Assembly: GCA_035578905.1 (NCBI GenBank)
Contig: JAQJVL010000111.1
Span: 1,048,607 to 1,112,606 of the forward strand
Length of the DNA stretch: 64,000 nt
From: Stictocephala bisonia
Taxonomy: Eukaryota > Arthropoda > Insecta > Hemiptera > Membracidae
Direction: 5' to 3'
Shown here: positions 23,655-32,471 of the stretch, in pieces
Layout: every line of letters starts with the position of its first letter
Numbering within the stretch: the first letter of the stretch is position 1
Notes under the pieces: generated by a model
What the model saw: the letters and a program-made list of their open reading frames with translations, nothing else
Told to the model about the DNA's origin: nothing
The model's database searches: none
Translations under genes and position numbers: made by a program

Positions 23655-23845
23655 CCGTTCTGTCTGCCCATTCTGTATTCCTCCCTCCACTGCGGGAAAA
23701 CGAGAATCCCGCACTATGATCTGGCAACGCCACGCCAGTTAGCGACCGTCTCAACGTTTTCATTTTGAGAAATACCATGAACTGTCCGTTTCATTATTTC
23801 CTATACCGTGGGGCTTCGGTGTCTGTCTGTATTCTGTGCTATTAG
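23655..23845. repeat. R7.8 block 5, isolated copy
   Basis: TTCTGTCTGCCCATTCTGTA ... CGTGGGGCTTCGG ... ATTCTGTG matches 9225-9412 and 35160-35338. The upstream blocks are missing, and the MULE end abuts it. Confidence 0.85.
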
Positions 23846-24393
23846 TGAGGACTTCTTAATCCTACTGGGTTTTCTTACTCGGGTGCCGAACCTTTTGTGT
23901 TATTTAAAATTTCTACCTTTTGCCATCTAATATGATCCAACACTTATAATTCGCTTTATTAATCATAAAATGCAAGCGCTATCATTCCTATTTGCACATA
24001 TTTAAAACTTTAATTTAGTATTGTAAAGATATTTGTACTAATTGTCCTGCAAGAAAGGTATTTACTTCTGGTAATATTTAAAATATCAAACATAAAATTT
24101 ACATTTATCGGATCCTTTCCCAACACAGTTTTTTGTGTTGTGGATTTTTTGTTCAACTAAGTTCTCTATTTTGTGATAAGAGTGATTCCTTAGAGATGTG
24201 GTTGGTGGCATTCAATTTAGTTCTCTATAACCTTTAAAGTGATGTATCAAAGGTATATGCTTCCATAAGGAATATTGATGATACCCTAAACAGGACGTCC
24301 CCCGTTAGTGTGACATAAGTAAACATTGTTCAGAAAAGTAAATGCTCAATCTATATCACGAATATAAAAAGTTTCAAATTTATAATTCGATGA
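23846..24393. other. AT-rich DNA, nothing recognised
   Basis: No gene or repeat supported. Confidence 0.35.
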
Positions 24394-24589
24394 ATAAAGA
24401 ATGTATTTAGGTGTTTCCAGACATAATAAGAATGTATTTAGGTGTTTCCAGACATAATAAAGAATGTATTTAGGTGTTTCCAGACATAATAAAGAATGTA
24501 TTTAGGTGTTTCCAGACATAATAAAGAATGTATTTAGGTGTTTCCAGACATAATAAAGAATGTATTTAGGTGTTTCCAGACATAATAAA
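24394..24589. repeat. 32-bp tandem repeat, 6 units
   Basis: The unit AAAGAATGTATTTAGGTGTT + TCCAGACATAAT is repeated six times with almost no divergence; the second unit lacks one A. There are no spacers, so it is not CRISPR-like. Near-identity implies recent expansion. Confidence 0.97.
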
Positions 24590-24707
24590 CACCCTGCGTA
24601 TAATAATAAGGGCGAACTATTTAATTTGATTTATTAAAAAGTGCAAGACTTGAGCTTTATATAAATAATCTCATATTATATTAAATTTTATAAAATTTCC
24701 AGTTTAC

Positions 24708-24863
24708 ATAGTTGCCAATATCTGGTGAAGTTGAGAATGTCTTCTCTGGTGAGGTTAAAAATGTCTCTGGTGCGGTGAGGTTCAGGATAGTGTTGTTGTG
24801 GATGAGGTCGGTGTACTGAGGATGAATACCATGCTTGAAGGTGGTGAGTGGTATCGACACAAT
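24708..24863 (-). CDS. Candidate exon, unknown gene (possibly protease-like)
   Basis: A 156-bp GC-richer segment is preceded by a good acceptor (TTTATTTTTGCGGCAG on the minus strand) and ends at a possible donor (TAT|GTAAAC). It is open for 52 codons. The frame contains FKHGIHPQYTDLIHNN and LNLTAPETFLTSPEKTF. The order H-P-x-Y ... N-N-x-I-L-x-L-x-x-P-x-x-F loosely resembles the active-site-Asp region of chymotrypsin-like proteases, but the Asp is absent. The 3' half is a 24-bp tandem triplication (AACCTCACC units), so a second frame is also open. It could be a dead exon or merely a repeat; the product is not claimed. Confidence 0.25.
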
Positions 24864-25390
24864 CTGCCGCAAAAATAAATAAAACACAAATGAAAATCAC
24901 TTAGGTATTCAAAAGGAATTTCTGTTATCAACTAAAAATAATCAGCTATGATTTTCTAATTTAATAATAATGAGGGGATAAAACGTTGGTTTGATGTGAT
25001 CATTTTATTTAACGCCGGTTGATTTAATTTTTGTTTAAAGACAAAACTGTAGTTACAATTTTCAAAAAATATATTTATAGATAACAAAATGAAAGTTGTT
25101 TTAAATACCTAAAAAACTTAGACTCCTTGACTTTATATATTTGTATGCAAGATAATAACGAAAAATAGTGTTTAACTAAGTTATTTAACAATTAAAATAT
25201 AATCACTGTACCGTTTAACTAACCCATACTACAGTATGGAGAAAACAGATTACGATAAACTTTAAACAAAACCATGTCTTCTTACAAATAATTATTACAG
25301 GTACACACATTTGTAAAAAGAACATTATTGTTTCAAAATTGTGAGTACGTGTAAATAGTTTGTAAGAAGACACGATTTTCTGAAAATTCT
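24864..25390. other. AT-rich DNA, nothing recognised
   Basis: No gene or repeat supported. Confidence 0.3.
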
Positions 25391-25393
25391 ATC

Positions 25394-25586
25394 ATAATCT
25401 ATAAGCTAGAATCTACAGTTTCCGGTGACAAACGCGTCAAGGTACTATCTACAATATTTACAAGATGACCAGACGTTTCTTGACCAGGTATTGTAGATAG
25501 TACCTTGACGCGGTTGTCACCGGAAACTGTAGATTCTATTTATGACACCGGCCGCTTAAGCCTAAGTTCTAAGATAATCTATAAGC
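25394..25586. repeat. Long hairpin flanked by 13-bp direct repeats
   Basis: Arms 25408-25456 and 25489-25537 are near-perfect reverse complements (AGAATCTACAGTTTCCGGTG ...), with a loop of about 32 bp. The unit is bracketed by the direct repeat ATAATCTATAAGC at 25394-25406 and 25574-25586. This could be a target duplication of an insertion of about 167 bp. Confidence 0.85.
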
Positions 25587-25735
25587 ATTTAAGTTTTTAA
25601 GGTGTTTCTAATCTACATAAAACGTCTACATACATAGGTTATTTAAAAGTAATACAAGAAAATTTTAGTATTATTTTCTATTTCGATGCAATACTTTTAT
25701 TTTACTGATGATTTTGAGGAAAAGATGATACAAAC

Positions 25736-25870
25736 CTATTTTTCTCTTAGGGATACACCCCCACAAGGCACTAGTCTTATTAGCTTGACGCTCTCCTTTC
25801 TCGAGGGAGAGTGAGATTCAGGGCCTGGCAGGGACCCTCTGTCAGAGATGAAGATATGAAACATCTTGAC
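25736..25870 (-). CDS. Candidate exon, unknown gene
   Basis: A GC-richer 135-bp segment is bounded on the minus strand by a strong acceptor (CATATTTTTCAG|GTCAAG) and a donor-like TAG|GTTTGT. One frame is open until an in-frame stop at its very end and reads MFHIFISDRGSLPGPES, KESVKLIRL and VPCGGVSL. No family was recognised. A plus-strand acceptor-like CTATTTTTCTCTTAG also abuts it, but no plus frame stays open. It lies on the same strand as the 24.7-kb candidate, so both could belong to one gene or to a non-coding transcript. Confidence 0.22.
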   Translation of the reverse strand, partial: VKMFHIFISDRGSLPGPESHSPSRKESVKLIRLVPCGGVSLREK

Positions 25871-26126
25871 CTGAAAAATATGAAAACGCGCATAAATGAG
25901 TTGCAAAGGCCTGTAAATTGTACATTTACAGTAACCAAACAATTTTTAGTTTAAATTGTTTAGATTTAAGTTTAATGTTAATTGTCAAATTAATTTGTGT
26001 TAATTGATTGTTCTTTATATTAATGTAATCAACTGACACAAGCACGGTAACTACTGTCGGTGCAAAACATTATGTGAACTGGAGTTTGAAAGTTGTTTGA
26101 TTGCTGAGAAATTAACAGGCCTTGAA

Positions 26127-26424
26127 AAATCCATAGTTTTCCTCGTGTAATTATATAAAGAAACATTTTTAAATTTTATTATTTTAAGTTTAATAATTGT
26201 CATTCAAAATGGAACAAAAAAGTACTCGCACCGGACTTTGAACTAGTTTTCACTGTGCATCAATAAAATAAAAAGTATAAACTTGGTTCACAGTAAAAAC
26301 TAGTTCTCAAGTTTCGGCACTGTTTTGTGTTCCAACTAGGATAAAAATTACTAAAACTTATAATAAAATTTCAAAATTGATAATTTATAACGTATAATTA
26401 TACGAGGAAAACGGTGATGATATT
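26127..26424. repeat. Foldback palindrome, arms about 145 bp
   Basis: The left outer ATAGTTTTCCTCGTGTAATT pairs with the right outer AATTATACGAGGAAAAC. The inner TTTGAACTAGTTTTCACTGTG pairs with CACAGTAAAAACTAGTTCTC. The centre is near 26275. Divergence between the arms indicates age. It resembles a foldback or MITE; no TSD was established. Confidence 0.75.
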
Positions 26425-28019
26425 TGATTTTTCTTGGGCATCTTTCTTTCTTAGAAACCAACTTTAAAACTCGAGTGTACATAAATTCTGCGTCGACAGT
26501 ATCTACAAAATAATTAAAACCGGAACAGTACTGTCTTTAGTCTTTAAGTCGTCAGATGTGGGGTACTTATTCCTCTCTGATAGTTAACAAAGTTGCCACC
26601 AGGTAGTGTCGTTGTAGTAGTCGAGTCGTCGGAAGCTTAAAACTGTAAAAAATTTGATAGTTAAAAGGTGTAATTACTTTTCTTGTTAAATGCATTGATG
26701 CACTTTAAAAATAATAGTTATTTTTTCACATATTTGTAGTAATTGTAGTTTTCAAATTAAATACCTGTTTTAATCCAATAAAATCACCATACCGTCTCGG
26801 TTTGATATAGAACAATTATGTGTTACTAATGCTTGCAGAACTAATAAATTTGCATTTTTTATTTTTTTTTTTATTTTACCAACAAATTCTCTCAATGCCG
26901 ATTGGCGAGTTTACTCGCCAAAAGGATTATTATCATTTATACATTAACATATAAATTGATCTAGAAAGAAGAGCAGAGCAATGAAAGAATGAAAGCTGTA
27001 CCTAAAAATAACATATTTGATCGCAGTAAATTATTATGAAGTTATCTGACCTACAAAGTGATTTTCGAGCATATCCATTTCATTGAATAACAATTCCACA
27101 TAGTTAAGACATGAAATGGTCTTTTTGTAAATATCCTCGAGTCAAATATTACATTAATTTAAAATAATAAAAATTTTCTTCTGCTCTCCAAAACTTATTT
27201 GAGATTAGGTGGAAAGAGGACTTCATAGTCCTAACTTCGCTCAAATTTTTTGGACGATCGGAATCAATTTTTTTCTTGGTCTTTGAGAATCAAAGCCAAA
27301 AACATTCTATTAATTAGAATAACTTAAACTATTATAACTGTAAAAAAATACATGAACTTCCTTTAAAACATTATAAGAAATTTACAAATTGTAGTAATCA
27401 AAACGAAGGAATTGTTTCTATACACTCATTTGATTGGACATATTTAACATAATAAATCGATTGTTCTACCTAATTAATTACGGCACTCATCACTGATATA
27501 CACAAATATTAATGTCTACTTATCTATTCATGGAGTTTTTCAAGGCTGCAAATTTGTACACTGCAACACTTTCCTTATCAGTTAATTAATTGAAACTATT
27601 CAAACACTAACAAATCATGTCCGCTTTAAAAATACTTTTCATATTATCATAGCTAAAATGGCGGTAACTATAGATTCATTTTAATTGTTGATAACTTAAA
27701 TTTAAATTGTATGAGTATTTTTGTTCACTGAGTTTCTGAGGCAACCCCTAAAGGATTTAAATGATTTTTTATGCGAGCAATTTTTGTAGCTTGAACTGTG
27801 GAATCTCGATTTTAAAAATTTAACCAGTTGTTAGCAAAATTGATATAATATTTTTAAAATTCCAAGCAGGTATGGCATTTGACGTTTTTAAAATATATTA
27901 GCTGATTCAGACGATAAGAAATCAGCTGTTTCTTTACTATTTTTGCTTTAACCGCTCTTAACTGATGTTATTGTACATGGAAACATTAGTAGGAGCAATA
28001 ATTATTTTTTAATATTATT
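26425..28019. other. AT-rich intergenic DNA
   Basis: Contains poly-T/A tracts (near 26858) but no supported gene or repeat. Confidence 0.35.
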
Positions 28020-28021
28020 TA

Positions 28022-28047
28022 CAGGCCGTGAGGCGAGTAAAGAAACT
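28022..28047 (+). repeat. Left TIR of DD82E element
   Basis: 26 bp, one mismatch to the reverse complement of 30616-30641; TA precedes it. Confidence 0.92.
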
Positions 28048-28224
28048 GTCCTGGGGATGCGCAGTGATAAAGAGAAAGTTTGCGCATGCGCCGAACAACT
28101 GTTTGGGGCAACAACCTCCTCAGTCCTCAGTTGGTTTCTGTCTCCGTGAGTGGTGTTTGTGTTACGGCCTTTCTGAAAACATTCTAGTGGATTTTGCAGT
28201 GTTGTGTACCTGTTACCTCCAGGG

Positions 28225-29614
28225 ATGTCTGGGCCATCATCGTTACAGCATACAACGCCAGTGAGTAAGTCTGTCGAGAGAAAAGTGATCCACAGCCAGA
28301 GCAGGAAGATTATTCACAATGTTTATAATTATATGAAAAAAGAAAATAACAGCTTAAGTGAAAAAGCTTTACAAACTAAAGTGGCTAATGCTTGCGGTGT
28401 ATCTTTTAGTAGTGTTAGGAGAATCATCAATGAGCAAAATAAGATGTCTGGTATGTCATCGCCTAAGTTCACTACCCCAAGAAAAAAGAGACCCAGAAAA
28501 CATTTGAAAACTACATTCGATGATTTTGATTTAACTGTAATCCGCAAGACAATTCACGAATTTCATTTAAACGAGGGTGAAAGACCTACACTCAGAGGAA
28601 TACTACGTGTATTAAAGGATAAAATAAATTTCAAAGGAAGTATTTGGTGTGTTCGTAAGGTTGTAAAAAAATTAGGTTTCCGCTGGAAGAAAACTGAATC
28701 CAACAGACAATTGCTCGTTGAAAAAAGCGATATCCGAAATTTAAGGTTGAACTACTTGGTGAATGTGGACAGATATAGGAAAGAAAAGAGACCGATTGTG
28801 TACATGGACGAAACATATTTTCATAGCACAACAACCACTGAGAAAACCTGGACGGACAGCACAGTTGGTGGCCTGAAGAAATGTGTCAGCAAAGGTTCTC
28901 GAGTAATTGTTTTACACGCAGGAGGCGATGAGGGATTCGTGGCTAATGGTTTGTTGATGTTCAAGTCTGGATTAAAAAGGGAGATTACCATGGAGACATG
29001 AATTTTGATAACTACGAAAAGTGGATCAAAGAACAACTAATCCCAAACCTGAAGCCAAAAAGTGTATTAGTTATCGATAACGCACCTTATCATAATAAAC
29101 AGGTCAACCCGGCGCCAACCTCATCATGGAAGAAACAAGATATGCAGAATTGGCTGACTGACAATGGAATTCCCTACTGTGAAAGTATGCTGAAGCCCCA
29201 GTTATACTCATTAATCAAACTGAATAAACCACAGTTAAAAATGTACAAGATCGATGCATTCTTAGCTCAGCACGGGCACTCTGTTCTCAGTCTACCTCCT
29301 TACCATCCGGATCTTAATCCTATCGAGTTGATATGGGCTACAGTGAAAGACTATATATAAAAAAAGTCAAGTTTTGTTTACAAACCGTCCTCCAGCTTGC
29401 AGCCGAGAAATTCGCCGAAATCACTCCAGAAGACTGGAAGAAGTGATGCGAACATGTGAAGAAAATAGAAGAGGACTATCTTAGCCGTGAACATATTATC
29501 GACCAAGAGACTGAGCGTTTTGTAATACATGTGGATGAGAGCAGTGATAGTGAAAGTGCCAACGGTTCAGTTTCCAGCGAAGAAAATATGAGAGGAATTG
29601 AAGAGCTCGACTAA
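28225..29614 (+). pseudogene. DD82E transposase, frameshifted
   Basis: The likely start is the ATG at 28225 (MSGPSSLQ). An N-terminal helix-turn-helix-like region (EKALQTKVANACGVSFSSVR) is followed by a basic linker (TPRKKRPRKHLK), a second DNA-binding part and the catalytic core. The first Asp is in VYMDETYFHS, the second in VLVIDNAPYHNK, and the acidic third in HPDLNPIELIW. Between the second Asp and the final Glu I count 82 residues, the spacing of the DD82E (Sailor) clade rather than DD34E/D. A one-base loss in the A run near 28975 splits the gene before GDYHGDMNF. A second shift near 29360 and a TGA near 29446 break the C-terminus, which can be traced as AEKFAEITPEDWKK, EEDYLSREHI and an acidic Ser-rich tail to 29614. 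Confidence 0.85.
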
Positions 29615-30615
29615 AGCCTAATCGACTCGACCCGTGTAAGTGTATTAACAAACTGTATATTTTGGCTTTTTATATCTACCGAAATGCTAGTATAATTTTG
29701 ACTGTATAAATATTTTATGTAAATACTCTATGTAAATAATAAACGTTTTATTTTTATTTCATTTTATGTAGCAATCACTTTTTATTGCTGTTTTAACTGA
29801 TATTTTTATGAACTTCATTATCTAAATAACGTTTATTTACTAAATAAATTCTTTTGTCTAATGTCAACAGAAAACTAATTTTACTAAACATAAACTATTG
29901 TAATATTAGTGAATATTAAAAAATATCAGTTTCACTTTAACAAGATTTTCATAAATGTCTTAGATTGTAATCATACTAATCAGTACTAAGAAATGTCAGT
30001 AGTGAACTTGGTACTAAACATGATATATATTCCCAGTACACAAGCACTAGGCTGCATTACTATAAAGATAGCCTATATCTATAAAATTATAGTCCTGTAG
30101 GTGAAAAAGTGAAAAATTATTTAAGTAAATAAAAACATTATTTGCAAAATCGCGGCTGTTTGTTAAATAAATAATTATCATTCAGTGATTATATACACGA
30201 CAGTGAATCTTTAGAATGTCCTCTTTCTATACATTATAGCTGTTTTTAAGCTCTACCAGACCATTTGGAATTCTATTCAATGTCATTACGGGGCGCTCAC
30301 AGGAAAATAATAGAACCATATAAAAAATTGTTTTGTAGGTGGTGTATGGTTAATATATTATTATAAATGTAAGTACTTATAAATAAAGTTATAACTAAAC
30401 ATCTTATCTTTCCAGAAAGGTCCTCAGGATTACATTAAATCTACGAATAAATATTCTTTTAAAGTTTTGAATGTTAGTGGAATCGTACATTTTACTGGAT
30501 AGGCACTTTAGCAAAGGACTGATGTTTGGCGGGTGGCTAGTACAACAGTAGCCACCGACTCTGAGAGGGGGAGCTTTCTCCCCAACTTGCTACATCCCCT
30601 CCTTCGCGCATCCAG

Positions 30616-30641
30616 AGTTTCTTCACTCGCCTCACGGCCTG
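30616..30641 (-). repeat. Right TIR of DD82E element
   Basis: Inverted match to 28022-28047; TA follows it. Confidence 0.92.
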
Positions 30642-30643
30642 TA

Positions 30644-31436
30644 GTTTTGTTTTTTAGTTATGTTAGATCATGATTACTGTTACTTTATTTATACGGTTTT
30701 ACATTAGCTTTCTATTTTTATTAACAATAAATGCAAGTGCGGACAAAATAATCAACGCTACGTGATTAACGCTCCTGGTGATTTAATGATAGTACTTTTG
30801 ATGATGACTCATGGTTTTTAAAAAATATAAATTAAAACCAGTTTTATAAACTCAGCAAATTGAGCAAAATTATGTAAATTTGAATACGACCTGGCGTATT
30901 TTTTACTGTGTAGATTGTAGAAAGTCTGAGTGGAGAGAAATATCGACGAAGAAAATATCGGAACGGATATCAATGTGAGAATCTTTACTGTTAACAATAC
31001 AAGGACATTGTTGGGGGAAACTACTTAGGTTCGGTCCACCTTGAGTGAAAACGTATTTATCTTAACGGAATATTATACCTAAATATATTATCAAGGGATT
31101 GTATAAGCGGGGAAGGAGAGTCGCCTGCCACGACTGTTCAAATCACACAATGGTTTGAAGACGGACTAACAGACGACAACCGGTCTTCTCATAGACGACG
31201 GAGTTACACTTAGTTCGAAAGTCAACTCCAGGTATGGTCGAAGGTTCGATTGTGACAAAACTCTTCATAGAGGAAGACTGTTAAACCACGAAATTTGATT
31301 ATTGAAACCTAAAGATTTCTACATATAAATATACATACAGTTAAAGGTCTAACCTATTAAAAAGGTCTGAAAACACCCAATTATGTTCTTTATTAATTCA
31401 AATTGAAATTAGAAATTTTTACAATCTCGATAGGTA
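30644..31436. other. Intergenic DNA
   Basis: 31130-31200 has a short mariner-like reading (TQWFEDG) that is too weak to call. Nothing else was recognised. Confidence 0.3.
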
Positions 31437-32282
31437 TCGGGCAACTTCTTTTTGGAACTGTTTTGTCATGCCTACCCATCTTTCTGATAAACTTCAACGA
31501 GCGCATAACTACTGTCTACGTTATATTTTCAATCTCCGTCGATATGAACATATCACTCCTTACTTCAGATGGCTAAATTTGCTGAAGTTACTTGAGTACA
31601 GAAAGGTCAAAATTTTATCTTTACTGTACAATCTTCTTCAATCCAAAAATCCTTCTTATTTAGCTTCAAATTTTGTGTTTAACTTCAGCATAAGTAATCG
31701 GGACACGCGTCAGGGTTCTTCAATGTTAACTATTCCAGCTCATCGAACAGCACTTTACAATAGATCTTTTACTGTCACTGCCTGCAGATTGTGGAATAAA
31801 CTTGATCCTTCAACTCGAAATATTGATAGTCGAGCTCGGTTTGTTGCGGCACTAAGGGAGTGGTTGTTGGCCTTGGCCCTGCTGTCAATGTTGCACTGAG
31901 TATGTGTGATTGTTGTGATTAGTTCATGAAATAATTTTTATTTATTATTATTTAATAAATTTTTTTGTTTGTTTATTTATTTATATTTTTATTTGTTTAT
32001 TCATTTATTTTATTTTTTTCATTTAAGTAATAGTTTTTGTTTTCTTCTTTGTTTTATGTTCTTTCACGCTTTATGATTAATTTGTTTAGTTTTAATTATC
32101 TTAAAAATCTAATTTTTTATTGTTGTTTAGCTTAGATACACGTATGAACTCTTAGATATACTCATTGTAGTTATGTATTAATTTTTCTTTATGAGGTTAA
32201 GTGTAAGAGAGGACCTAATGGTCCTACCTTTGCCTCACAAAATAAAACTCCGTTTCGTTTCGTCTCGTCTCGTCTCGTCTCG
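31437..32282 (+). pseudogene. LINE 3' end with C-terminal domain and simple-repeat tail
   Basis: A continuous frame of 143 codons (31468-31899) has the conserved C-terminal layout of jockey-like reverse transcriptases: LQRAHNYCLRYIFNLRR, YRKVKILSLLYNLL, RDTRQGSSMLTIPAHRT and FTVTACRLWNKLDPSTR. The catalytic palm is absent, so the copy is 5' truncated, but this part is intact and therefore fairly young. The 3' untranslated region is T-rich. An AATAAA lies near 32240, and the element ends in CGTTTCGTTTCGTCTCGTCT and two more CTCGT units rather than poly(A). That suggests a LINE that uses a short tandem tail. Confidence 0.8.
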
Positions 32283-32471
32283 ACGTTTAGAGTGCATTGC
32301 AGCTCTCATATTCAGGGCGACACACTCAGTTACTAGATCCACAGAGTATATGTAAAGGGCCTAATGATGTACCATATAGCCTACTCTGTGGATCTAGTAA
32401 CTGAATGTGTCGCCCTGAAGATGAAACCTGCAATGCACCCGAAACGTCGGCAACATGTACATAACGTGCAT
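32283..32471. repeat. Inverted pair of hammerhead-like motifs (second locus)
   Basis: The minus copy at 32283-32325 (CTGAATATGAGAGCTGCAAT in reverse) faces the plus copy at 32412-32453 (CCTGAAGATGAAACCTGCAA ... CCCGAAACGTCGG). The spacer contains CTCTGTGGATCTAGTAACTG. Same arrangement as 7633-7801 and again directly before an R7.8 copy. Confidence 0.55.

Larger units (their letters stand above)
28020..30643 (+). mobile_element. IS630-Tc1-mariner element, DD82E type (Sailor-like)
   Basis: The element of 2620 bp (28022-30641) is flanked on both sides by the dinucleotide TA, the target of this superfamily. Its inverted ends start CAGGCCGTGAGGCGAGT and match for 26 bp with one mismatch; similarity resumes after a small gap to GGATGCGC, about 40 bp in all. 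It carries one transposase gene and about 1 kb of AT-rich 3' non-coding DNA (29640-30600). Complete ends with a damaged gene indicate an inactive copy. Confidence 0.9.

Noticed and set aside
24394..24589. CRISPR-like regular repeats
   Set aside because: Units are contiguous without spacers and the DNA is eukaryotic; it is an ordinary tandem repeat.
31130..31210. mariner helix-turn-helix remnant
   Set aside because: Only a few residues (QWFEDG) resemble it; insufficient to call.
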